NCBI GenBank assembly: GCA_949752745.1 | Contig: OX457024.1 | Coordinates: 104,021,690-104,085,689, forward strand | Direction of reading: 5' to 3' | From: Protula sp. h YS-2021 | Lineage: Eukaryota > Annelida > Polychaeta > Sabellida > Serpulidae | Length of the DNA: 64,000 bases | In this document: in pieces, positions 11,901-23,900 of the stretch | How positions within the stretch are numbered: position 1 is the stretch's first letter | Layout: each line of letters begins with the position of its first letter | The notes under the pieces: model-generated | The model's database searches: none | Told to the model about the DNA's origin: nothing | What the model saw: only the letters and a program-made list of their open reading frames with translations | Made by a program: the position numbers and the translations under genes

Positions 11901-14900
11901 GTAAAACGCATTATTCTGCACAAGTACAATCACCGATTCCATCTGCAGCCCTACTCTGCAACGTCATGCCATTAATAAAGTGCTCAACCTCTACGAGCGA
12001 AAGAAGTTAATATTGCATAACAATAATGAATGCTCTGTGGGTGGTTTCGGGATTGTGAGGTTTGTGTCGGAGAAACACTGAATTTATTCAGCAGCCATTC
12101 TACAACTGTGGAGTTACTTAAGACCGATTAAAACAGCAGCCTCGTTATCCTATTTATAAAATATTACTACGAAAAGGAAGTAAAACCTCTCCATCTTCTG
12201 ATTCCTCGTCCCTTAACTCCCCCCCCCCCCATCCCCGTAAACAATATCTGGGATCATCATGAAATTGCTCTCGCGGAGGTTTTACAAACATCTCGTCTGG
12301 CAACATTTCGTATTAAACCCATCGCCTGAATTTTGCTACATAACGAGTTTTATGTAGGTTACAGGGACTGAAGCTCCAAAAACTGATCTGAAGCAGCTAC
12401 ACTTGCGAGCACCCCTGTTTTTTTGCACACAATTAGTCAATACCAATCGAATTAACGTTGCGAGTGTTTAGAATACGCACTGCTTTGAAGTTGTATCATA
12501 CCCTATTCAGCTGTATTTGCGCTGACGTTTTCGCCCTTCTTTTTCCTAATTTCGCTTGATATCGGCAAAGTGAAATCGATCTGATACATGAAATAAAACG
12601 TCTGTGGGAGTTGACTGAAAGCAGTGGCTTGAAGTGCGGCTGAACAATCACTGTAATCACAGTAATCTTAATGCAGAGGAAACGTGTTAGTTACGGGAAG
12701 ATTCCGTCAGCACGGAATTACGGGTAGATTCCGCATGCACAGAATTATAGGGAGATTCCGCCTGCACCGAGTTAATGGGAGATTCCGTCCGCACGGAATT
12801 ATGGGTAGATTCCGTATGCACAGAATTATAGGGAGATTCCGCCTGCACGGAGTTAATGGGAGATTCCGTCCGCACGGAATTATGGGTAGATTCCGTATGC
12901 ACAGAATTATAGGGAGATTCCGCCTGCACGGAGTTAATGGGAGATTCCGTCAGCACGGAATTATGGGTAGATTCCGCATGCACAGAATTATAGGGAGATT
13001 CCGCCTGCACGGAGTTATGGGGAGATTCCGTCCGCACGGAATTATGGGTAGATTCCGTATGCACAGAATTATAGGGAGATTCCGCCTGCACGGAGTTATG
13101 GGGAGATCCCGTCCGCACGGAATTATCGGTACATTCCGCATACACAGAATTATGGTTAGATTCCGTATGCTCTGAATTATGGGTAGATTCCGTCTGCACA
13201 GAGTTGTGGGTAGAATACCGTAGAAACGATCAAGACACAGAAAGCAACTCAAGAAATGTGAAACGCCACACGAATTTCTGAGATATACCTTCTTAGACAC
13301 GCGTCACTTGGAAAGGCTTGAATCACCACTTTAGAAATGAATAACAATGTGTTTTTTTTTTTGTACAGTAATTCATTTCAGACGAGTGCCCAAGAAGATA
13401 TTCTACAGTAACGTTCTGTAAAACAACACATGTACATGCACAAATGACGAGCGAGCAGAACTGTTGCTGAGCAAGCTCCACACAGTGAGCATGGGTGAGT
13501 TCTCTCCCACACGCTCCACACAGCGCAAAAACCAATGCCTGACAGTTACCTGACGATCAAGGCCCGGTGTAGTCTGTGGAACAAAGGTCAAGTCGAAAAA
13601 AATAATCGGCAAAGAGGGTTAGTGTAAAGCGAAACGAACAACGGCTTTTTGCTCTCTTATCTCACTCATTCATTATTTAGAGCAAAGGGTGAATAGATAT
13701 GTCACTGCGTAGCAAAATCGGTTAAAAGCTTGAACCGGGGGCATTAATATTGCCGTTCATGTGATACATGACTGGGTTATTATTCCGCATTTTTATTGTT
13801 AGCACAGTAAAAATTTTAGCACAACAGTTAAGAAACGGTTTGTGTTACTTTTGAAGTTAATAAAACTGAAGCTGATTTTTTTTCTCTTCTGTATTTTTTA
13901 AAGCATTTTATTGATGAAGTGTCGATGCAAGTAATCACACAACAGGTGCGCAAATATTATTATTTTCAACCGCAAATTCAAGATAACACAGAACCAAAGC
14001 TTGGAAACTGATTGTAGCCCGTTAATTGAAAGTTTTGTGAACGATTTTAAACTTCGTTTTTTTTTTTTTTTTGAAACTCAAGGTGGGACAAAACGCTGAA
14101 CAGTGGACAAAACAGACAGACAAACTGAACTAAAAACACGTTGACTTGGGTCATCCTGAACGATGCCAACATGGATGTGCTATCCACCAGAACGGTGTAC
14201 CGTGAGGACACGTGTGGGTGAAATGCAAACGCGTAGTAAAACAAACATACAAGATCATAAGAAACTGTTTGGCAGGTGTCTAATCCAGGGGGGAATAGAC
14301 AAACACAATGAAATCGGCTGGATACGTTCGATTTTGGATGAAGTTTGCCTGCCAGTGTCTAATCATGAACACGATAGCATGTACTTCGGATAACCAGTTT
14401 TGCCTGTAATTTATATTTAGTTGGCAATTGAGCACGTCTCGAGTATTTCCGTACTTACCGGCACGTCTTCTTTCGACAGGAAGTTGTCCTGTTGACTCAG
14501 CAGCACTTCCGCTTGTTTCGCGTCACGCATGAAAATCTGCCAAAAACAGAGTAAAAATTTTGAAAGCCAAAGCGTAATTAGCATTGTTAGCTTCACGTCA
14601 TTATTTGCCCTACTTAGTAGTCATGACAGAAAACAACACTGAAAATAGGCTTTCCATGACAAATCGGCTACCCAGCTCCATGCAGTTACCCGAATTATTG
14701 TTTATTATTTACGTGATGGCTTGTACTGTATCTGCTACCGTGAGTTGCATATATGTCGTGAAGTCAACATAAGGGATAACCCAAGTACGTAAATTTCAAT
14801 TTACTACAAAGCACCCTGAAAGCATTGGGTATAAGCGATGACCTGTGAATTACCTGTAAGTTGAGGCTCTGTGAGAGCACCTGCTGCTTGTTGGTCACCA

Positions 14901-17900
14901 TTTTCTGCAGATCCTGCCAGCCGTCATCCAAGGCCTTTAATCTCTGTTTTGAAAATAAACAGAGGCAGGTTTGTCAGTTTATGTCTCAATACTCCACTGA
15001 ACCGCCGTAAACACATACCGACTTGTATAAATAAAACAATTCGTGGAACATTCTTACAGCTTGAAAACGCTTATAGCGACATAGCCCTGTTCATCCAATC
15101 GATGACGAGAAGAGTGGGTTTGGCATTCGCAAGGTGAATATAGTGGATTAAATCATCTGTCACGGAAAGAATACCTCCCCCACCCCTTTCTACTGAGTCT
15201 TCTGGCCAGTCCTTAAAAATTCTATAGCAAGGATTAGTTTGCATTCAAAACATGAGAGAACGTTGGCAGGAATGGGCAGACCTCTCTGAGGAACATATAC
15301 TGGACGTCCTCCTGGCCCTCCACCACGTTGTCGCCGTACTCCTTCATCTGTGCGTAATCGGCGGCGTAGCCCTCCACCTCCTCCTTGATCTGCTGGTGCT
15401 GGTTCAACAGCTTCTCCGCCTCGGCCAGGTCCTGTAACGTGTTACGTGTCATGTGTCATGTCTCACTCTTTCCCATTTCACTTCCAATCAATGTCAGTTT
15501 CGACCACAATAAATTCAATTTAGCAATCTACCACATCCTTTTAAATGTGACCGTTGCTTTTTTTTTTTAAACTTGGGATTTTTTTTAAATTTGGAAATGT
15601 TTGCTTTAACCGGTCTGATTTTGGACATTTTACAACTTCATTCTGCAGGGCTACACAGGGGTGAGTGACTAACACTGGTGACAGGAAGAGGCTGTGTATG
15701 GCATGGCAGACGCGTGCTGGCGCGTGCTCACCTCGGGGATGTCCTCGCTCGCGATGGTCGTCTGCGTGCGCGTCAGCCACTGCTGGAAGTGATCCAGATT
15801 CTGCAGGAACTTCTGCAGCTCGCTCGCCTCACCCAGCCGCTCGTCACGCACCTTCAGCTGCAATCACACACATTATTTTCAACACTGCTCGAACCTGAAT
15901 TCATTTTGGCCAGCTTGCTCCCTCGCTACCACTTCTAGAACAGATGTCCTCTTGTGTCTGGCTAAATTTAGGCTGAATGGCTTGGCTTTTGGTTCAAACA
16001 AATTTGTAGAGCTACTTGAACGTTGTAACAATAGCTGTAGTTATCCCCACACATCTTTTCACATGACTATACTTGAAAGTAAATGTGAACTTCACTATAG
16101 CGTTGAATACAGTTATTTACCATTTGTTTGAGCTCAAGCCAGAGTTCGGTCATTTCCGTAACTTTCTCACGAATTGCCTCAGCTTCTTCGGGTTTTTCCG
16201 ACTCCAGCCGGTTAGCCTCGGCATTCAATGAATCAATCTTGTCCTGAATTGCCGCAAGGTCACGCTCGAGACCACTGAGACGTCTCTGCAGTGTGATAAC
16301 TCCTAAAAAAAGATATTTTTTATTTAAAAAAAAACAGTTTTAATAAAGGATTCTTTACTATTTTTTTTATCACGAAAATTTGTTTTACATTTTATTACCT
16401 CCCATGGATGGAATACATTTGACTAAGCATCAACTGTGCAAGCAGATTACAAAGGGTGAACAATTGGTAGATAAACGGTGGGTACCAGTTCACACCTGCT
16501 AGATCATTGCCCAATTCATCGGTCGACTCGATCAGCTTGGCCTTCTCCCGGATCCAGGTCTTCGTCTCCTGCACCTCCATGTGCCACGTGTTCACCTCGT
16601 GGCTCAGGTTCAAGGCCGAGCGCTTCTCGTCAGCCAATTGGCGCAGCTCGTCCCACTTATTGTTCACCTGCTTCTCCCTCGCCAGGGCCTCCTCGGAGTT
16701 GGGGTGCTCGTTCTGAATGAGCTGCGCTGCCAGGTTGTTGACGATCGACACTTTGTCGGCGTTGGCATTCATCTCCTGGTCGAACGTGTCGAACCTGGCC
16801 TTCAAAATCTCCATCTCCTCGACGTCATCGCTTGGAGTCATCGTTCCCAGCAGCTTCTCCTGTAAATAACACACAACATTCACATACAAATTTATGTCCT
16901 GCTCTTGAAAACTACTCTCATTCACAGAATTATTGACCCATAAAACCAACGAACAGTCAAAAACATACCAAAATGGAAACAAAAACTCCTTGATTTTTTT
17001 TTTTTTTCGTTACTGCATCGCTTTAGGCTGACCTTTTCGGCGATCCACTGTTCGACATTGTCGGCCTCATTGTAGAGCTGGTAGAGTGCCAGCGCGTCAA
17101 GCAGCCTCTGCTTGCGGATCTTTGCCAGCTCTAGCAGCTCCTGGTAGCGCCTGTCTATCGTGCCAAGGCGGCTCTGTACTTCCGGGTTCTCACGGTCCTG
17201 TCATCCAAACATTAACCATTTAAATAACTGCAAACTGTACTTCTTTTCTCTGTAGAATATCTTAACTGCAATCATCTAAAATGAAATAAGAATCATTCAT
17301 TCTCTTTTTTTTTTCTTTTTTTTTTTTACTTAATTGTTCAGGGTTGATCATGGTCGTACTGGAATTTCTTCACTTTCTCAAACATAGCTTTGGCTATTGT
17401 TTTATTTTTAATCTGTCTTAACTCCGACTGCGGCATTGGAAGGAAATGACGGTGACTTTCTGACCTGTTCACCCAGGGCGCCGGCTTGTTCATGGAGTGC
17501 CTGGATGACAGACTGGTAGTTCTGTAACTCGTCTGTTGTATCCTGTAACATGGCAACGCCTGACTAGTGCAAGTCACAATCCCTACAGATGACCGTGTAA
17601 CGTGCACGTCACAATCCCTGCAGAGGACCGTGTAACGTGCACGCCATAATCCCTGCAGATAACTGTGTAATTTGCACGTCACAATCCCTGCAGATGACTG
17701 TGTAATGTCCACGTCACAATCCCTACAGATAACTGTGTAACGTGACGTAACAATCCCTGCAGATGACTGTGTAATGTGCACGTCACAATCCCTGCAGACG
17801 ACCGTGTAATGTGCACGCCACAATCCCTGCAGATGACTGTGTAATGTGTACGTCATAATCCCTGCAGACGACCGTGTAACGTGCACGTCACAATCCCTAC

Positions 17901-20900
17901 AGATGACTGTGTAACATGCACGCCACAATCCCTGCAGATGACTGTGTAATGTGCACGTCACAATCCCGCAGATGACTGTGTAATGTCCACGTCACAATCC
18001 CTGCAGATAAGTGTGTAATTTGCACGTCACAATCCCTGCAGATGACTGTGTAATGTCCACGTCACAATCCCTGCAGATGACTGTGTAACGTGCACGTCAC
18101 AATCCCTGCAGATGACTGTGTAATGTGCACGTTACAATCCCTGTAGACGATCGTGTAACGTGCACGTCACAATCCCTGCAGATGACTGTGTAACATGCAC
18201 GTCACAATCCCTGCAGATGACTGTGTAATGTGCACGTCACAATCCCCGCAGATGACTGTGTAATGTCCACGTCACAATCCCTGCAGATAAGTGTGTAATT
18301 TGCACGTCACAATCCCTGCAGATGACTGTGTAATGTCCACGTCACAATCCCTGCAGATGACTGTGTAACGTGCACGTCACAATCCCTGCAGACGACTGTG
18401 TAAGGTCCATGTCACAATCCCTGCAGATGACTGTGTAACGTGCTCGTCACAATCCCTACAGATAACTGTGTAACGTGACGTAACAATCCCTGCAGATGAC
18501 TGTGTAATGTGCACGTCACAATCCCCGCAGATGACTGTGTAATGTCCACGTCACAATCCCTGCAGATAAGTGTGTAATTTGCACGTCACAATCCCTGCAG
18601 ATGACTGTGTAATGTCCACGTCACAATCCCTGCAGATGACTGTGTAACGTGCACGTCACAATCCCTGCAGACGACTGTGTAAGGTCCATGTCACAATCCC
18701 TGCAGATGACTGTGTAACGTGCTCGTCACAATTCCTGCAGATGACCGTGTAACGCACACGTCACAATCCCTGCAGATGACTGTGCAATGTCCACATCACG
18801 ACCAGTGTTGGTGTATTTTATTTACGAATTCCGTGCTTATAAAAATCTGTTATAACAATTTGTCTCCAGAGCTTTCTGATCATTGCTAGCTCAGAATTAG
18901 AACCTCATTTGGCTAGCGAAATGTTAAACACTTGACAAAAATTAAAACGCACAAAATACTTCCTTCAATGGGTTATTTCTTGAATAATATATTGCAAACA
19001 ACACAGCTTGAATACGTCTTATAAGCCGAGTAGTGTTTGGTTTTTAAGATTTTATTGACTGATGAGGCATACGCCATGTTATCTATTTACGCAGTGAGAG
19101 CTCGCACAAAGCTGAGCAACTGTATGTTCTGTGATGTGCGTTAAATCCTCCGCATTTACTTTCAAAAATACACTCTTTTCACATTGCGTTTTAAACAAGA
19201 AAACGAAATCGAAGGCGAATGTAAAAAGTGACATGCACACGTTCAGATCAAGCTCTTCATAAGTCCCAAGTTTCATGGCCCTGGGGTCATAGTGTCAGAG
19301 AAAAGACACAAAAAATCGGAAAAAGAAGAAAAAAAGGAGGAACGGCTGCTCGCACCAATTCATATAACCCTTTCAAGCTAACAGCTTGTCAAGTGTTAAT
19401 GAGTTTTTTAGCTTCAATCTCTTGATTATTTCATTAACTAACAAAAGTGGACGGTGCTAAGAAAGGGATCTGTTTTAACAGATACGTAACAGATAAGCAA
19501 TGTTTTAGCGCCATGCACCTTGTATACGATTACGTAACCTTATGTAGTTTTTTTTAATACCTACCCTTGATGTAAGGTTACGCATAAACAGCTGTACGAA
19601 ATAATTCAAAAATATTAACTGAAAAGAAATAAACTGTTCACTCATCTAAGGCTTTTTTCCGCGTATTCAGGACACGAGAAGAGGGCATCTCCTCAGTCTC
19701 CACCGCAATACCGTAACAATGCCTTGTTATTTCCCTACCGCTTTCAATTTTATAAGTAAAGACAATATAAACAATACCAGCTTGATGCTGGTGGCTACGA
19801 GTGACATATTAAGCCCAATCCCATAGCACAGTCGTCAATGTTATTCAAAGCATCATATGACGCGGAAATTTTACCAACCATCTAAATCATTTTTATCTAA
19901 GCCACAAGAAGCCAAATTAAAATGGTTTTAAGTGACGGTTCTTCTTTTGGCACATATATACCTTATGCTTTTTGAGTAGAGATTCCACACTGGCTTCATC
20001 TTTGCCCACATCTTCACTTTGGAGAAGGCGCAGTGTGTCCACCATCCACGTGTCCACGTCATCAGCGTCGGCGAAGAACTACAACACAACAACGCATCAA
20101 CTGTTCTCCGCTTTAAAAAACGCCATTTTGGGCTGAAATCTACATCAATGTCCCAAACAAAACTACTGTAGTATGTAAACAATGGAATCAAACCAAGTAC
20201 AGTTCCGCCTTGGCGTTAGTTAGACGATAACACTCGCTCCTTGGTACCTGGTAGAAATCGACCGCCTCGTTGAGTCGCTTCCTCCTGTACGACGACAAGT
20301 CCATGAGATTCTGCCACTGCTGGTTGATATCATCCGTACGGTTTTGAATCTGGTCGGCGCCGAAGTTTCCGGCCTTGATGAGGTCATCTCCGGCCTGTAG
20401 CACATCCTGCAGGTGCCCGTGGCGGGCCGACAGCTCGTCCTCATTGGCCTAAGGTTATAAAAAAAACTTTACCACCTGCGCATACTTTCCCCGTTTTATG
20501 ACCAGACCAGATAACGCAGATAGCGGGGCTGGAAGGAGATAATGCCGATCTTACTTCATATATTTGCCGCACGTGGCAGGTTTGGCTATTAACGTGGTCG
20601 TATTTAACACTCAAGCTTATTCTGAAGACAATTTATATATTCTTTAAAAAAAAAAAAAACAACAACAAAAAACTTCGGAATGGTAACATTATTTCAGTCT
20701 TGAAAACAAGTGATTCTACCAGTTACAGCTTTGCTGCGAAAAAAAAAAAATCGATTTTTGAATATCGTTGCGATCCCACACGGCACACTACTGTCATAAT
20801 GAATACATCAAACAAGCCATGGGAAATGGCCATTTTGTTTTAAAACTGATTGCCTTCCTCAAATACTATACACATGTCTGCGCTACGGTTGCTCGGGGTT

Positions 20901-23900
20901 TCTCATATAAATCTCCGAGGAAATAGATCAATGAAGCCACTACATCTGATCAATTTCCGCTTGACACGGAATCTAACTGCCTATTCATTTCAACCAAGCA
21001 AGTGATACAAGCTTTATCAAAATTTGTCTGCAATTTACGTTTAATTACAATCCACCTGTAATAAAAAAGACTAAACTATTTGTGTCAGAACATAGTGCAT
21101 TCAAGAACAGCAAGCCATCTACGCGTTTACATAGTATCATGTTCCCGTGTGTTTTTCCCCCTTTTTTCTCTGGGGCTCTTGCATTATCGAATTCAGGCGT
21201 TACATTCAGCGCTAATCTTCACGAGACCAATCGATATAGAAAAGGGGTTTTCTTTGTTAGGGGAAGAAGTGGAAAGAAAACGGACGATCATTAAAGATGT
21301 GGTGTGATTCACTTTGACCCACAGAAAATCAATGTTATTTCACAGCGACAGAAACTAAAAGCGTTGTCATTTTTTTTCATGCATCTCAACAATGTAGTCA
21401 GGAAATAGCTCTTCTTATAAATCAGTTGTTATTTTTTGTAGGTTAAATTGAAATGTTTTTTTTTTTTTTTTGGCCTAATTCTGATTTTTTTTTGTTTTAT
21501 CTTGCGTCTAGTACGAGCTTGAAGCTGGTGGGAGTCTTATCGTAGGCGTAGATAGTGGGGAGGGGCGGGGGGGCGTGTGTGCTTGTGAAGCGATACCAGC
21601 CTTTTCTTTTATATCGGACACATTTTCGATTCTTGCAAGTGTTTCGGCCCGTTCTATTCTCATTTCTTCCTCAATTGCCTATACAGAATAAACACAGTGC
21701 TCGAAATACCTTAAAAACAAACTACTGCGAATAACAGAAAGTGATATCCTATTATCATTTTGCTCTCAGTTTCATATTCAAGAACGCTTTTTTACACAGT
21801 TTACAAAGCAATCTTGTTTCCCTTTTAAACCCAATTGTATAGAAACTTGTAAATAGAAATTTTATTGAGGAAACAAGACAAGTCTCCCGCCTACCTTCTG
21901 CTTATTCAGCAACAAGTGGACGCTGGTGAGGTCGTGACCAAGGTCAGGTGACGACATCAGCTGCTCCTTCTCCTTCACCCAGCCCTCCTCGTCGGCCATG
22001 TCCCAGTAGAACTGCCACAGTTTGCGCGACTCCTCCAGGCGTGCGCGACGCTCAGCTGCCAGCTGCAGCAGCTCCTCGTACGCCGCCTCCAGGTGGCGCT
22101 GGCGGTCCGACACCACCTGCGGGTCACATGGCTTGTAGCCTAAACAGACAAAAACAACAACTTATTTTCCCCTTTTTCTATCTCAACATCTCACTCTTTT
22201 CACACAACAGCGGTTAGCACTGACCCAACCGTTTGCTATTTAATGTCATTGATTTATTCAACTGACTATTCTTTTTTATTTTATTTATTTCTTTATTTAT
22301 TTATTTATTTTGCTTTTTTTTTTGTTTGCTTTTAATTTCGCAACGCCTCTATAGTCAATGCAAAACAAAAATACGTGTTTTTTTTTTCAAATAGGCTTGC
22401 TCACGCCGTATCAGTAATAGAGTCCCAAATCTCCCAGCCTTGTAACAGCCTTGTTACATTGCATCATTTGTCTGTATTATAAAGAATGCGTCAGTTAAAA
22501 CGAGCATCTGTTTAGGAGCTATAGCACAAAATAAGCCACTTGTGAAAACCAGACCTCTGCTTCAATGTATACGTGCAATAAAACTAATAGCCTACTGCTC
22601 CCGAGGGAAATTTATAAGACCACTTGTAGTTTTTGTAGCCTTGTCCCCTGGCAGTGCCCAGGCAGTGCTATCACTACATCATTTCCATACCTCCGGCCTC
22701 CTCGCTCTCCTCGTCCACGAATCGGTCCGCCTGTCCGTTCACGCTCTTGACACGTTCACCGATGACCTTGATGTCGGCTTCCAGGAGGCTGTGCTTCTGC
22801 AGCAAGTCCTCCACGCCCATCAGGTGCTTGCCATAGTCCTCCGACTGCAGGCGAGCCTGTGTGCACAAAAACCTCGCCCCAATCAATATCCTACAAACGC
22901 GTGACTAGGCCCCAGCTGTGTGTGGGGTAGGAGGGTGAGTGTCCGAGCCCCACAACAACCGCTACTGACATATCTAGATCTGCCCCACTCTGCCGTAAAA
23001 ACCCGAAGCAGTAAAGTAATGAATACGTGAACAACTTGTCCTACACAAAAACTCCCTTCCCATTTTCCCTGAAACTAATTTTTCTCGAACATCATTGGGA
23101 ATATTAACCTCGTTCCGAAGCGAAATCAATACATTGAATCAGTAAGTGCCGAGGTGACCTTGTGTCTACCTTGCTCAAAAAGTCACAACAAGCTTTAACT
23201 GCCATTGGTGCCACAAGGCACTGCTGCCTTTGATACATCCAAGTTAGGAGAGTCATTGCTGCTATTTATACCGCTATAATTTTATTTCACTCAGCCAGCG
23301 CCGCTAGACAAGTTCTTTTTTATGGTTGTCAGACACACAAATGCAATTACATAACGTCGATTAGCCGCCGCCGTTATTTTGCTGCTATATATCAAACGCT
23401 AACGGAGTCAACACCAAAACTGTCGTTTTCTTTTCTATTGTGGGATCTAACTGATTGCTGGCAATTACCGCTGTGTAAAGCCGCCACAAAGCAGCAGGTT
23501 TTTCTATGCCGTTTTATGACTAATAAACTCCTGATACACAACCCTAAGCAATTTTTTCCCCCCTCCTCTTTTCTGTTTGTACACAACCCTAAGCCACGAG
23601 GTGCATCCTCTCGCTACTTTTTTCCCCTCTTCTTTTCTGTTTGTATACAACCGACCAAAACAGATGAACAGCCCATCGCTTTAACATGAAACACACCACA
23701 CGTGAATTGCCTGTTCGAGGTTAATGACTGGGCCTCTCTCATCCCTTACTCTACTTTCAAGTAACTCACAGCTTTCATAGACATAGCCTAGCAGAGTAAA
23801 TGCTGTGCGTTTATTTTTTACTGTACTTTCACTTTTTGTACAGAAACTAACGAGTATGCATGAGCAAGACATCCCAAAAGAAACGCTGCTTCTTCTTTTT

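Noticed and set aside
12684..13199. 163- and 170-codon frames on opposite strands
   Set aside because: Produced by the 78-bp higher-order minisatellite; no non-repeat sequence or splice context supports a gene.
17338..17961. 207-codon minus-strand frame
   Set aside because: Mostly the 35-bp minisatellite read through; only the 26-codon exon 15 at 17465-17542 is real.
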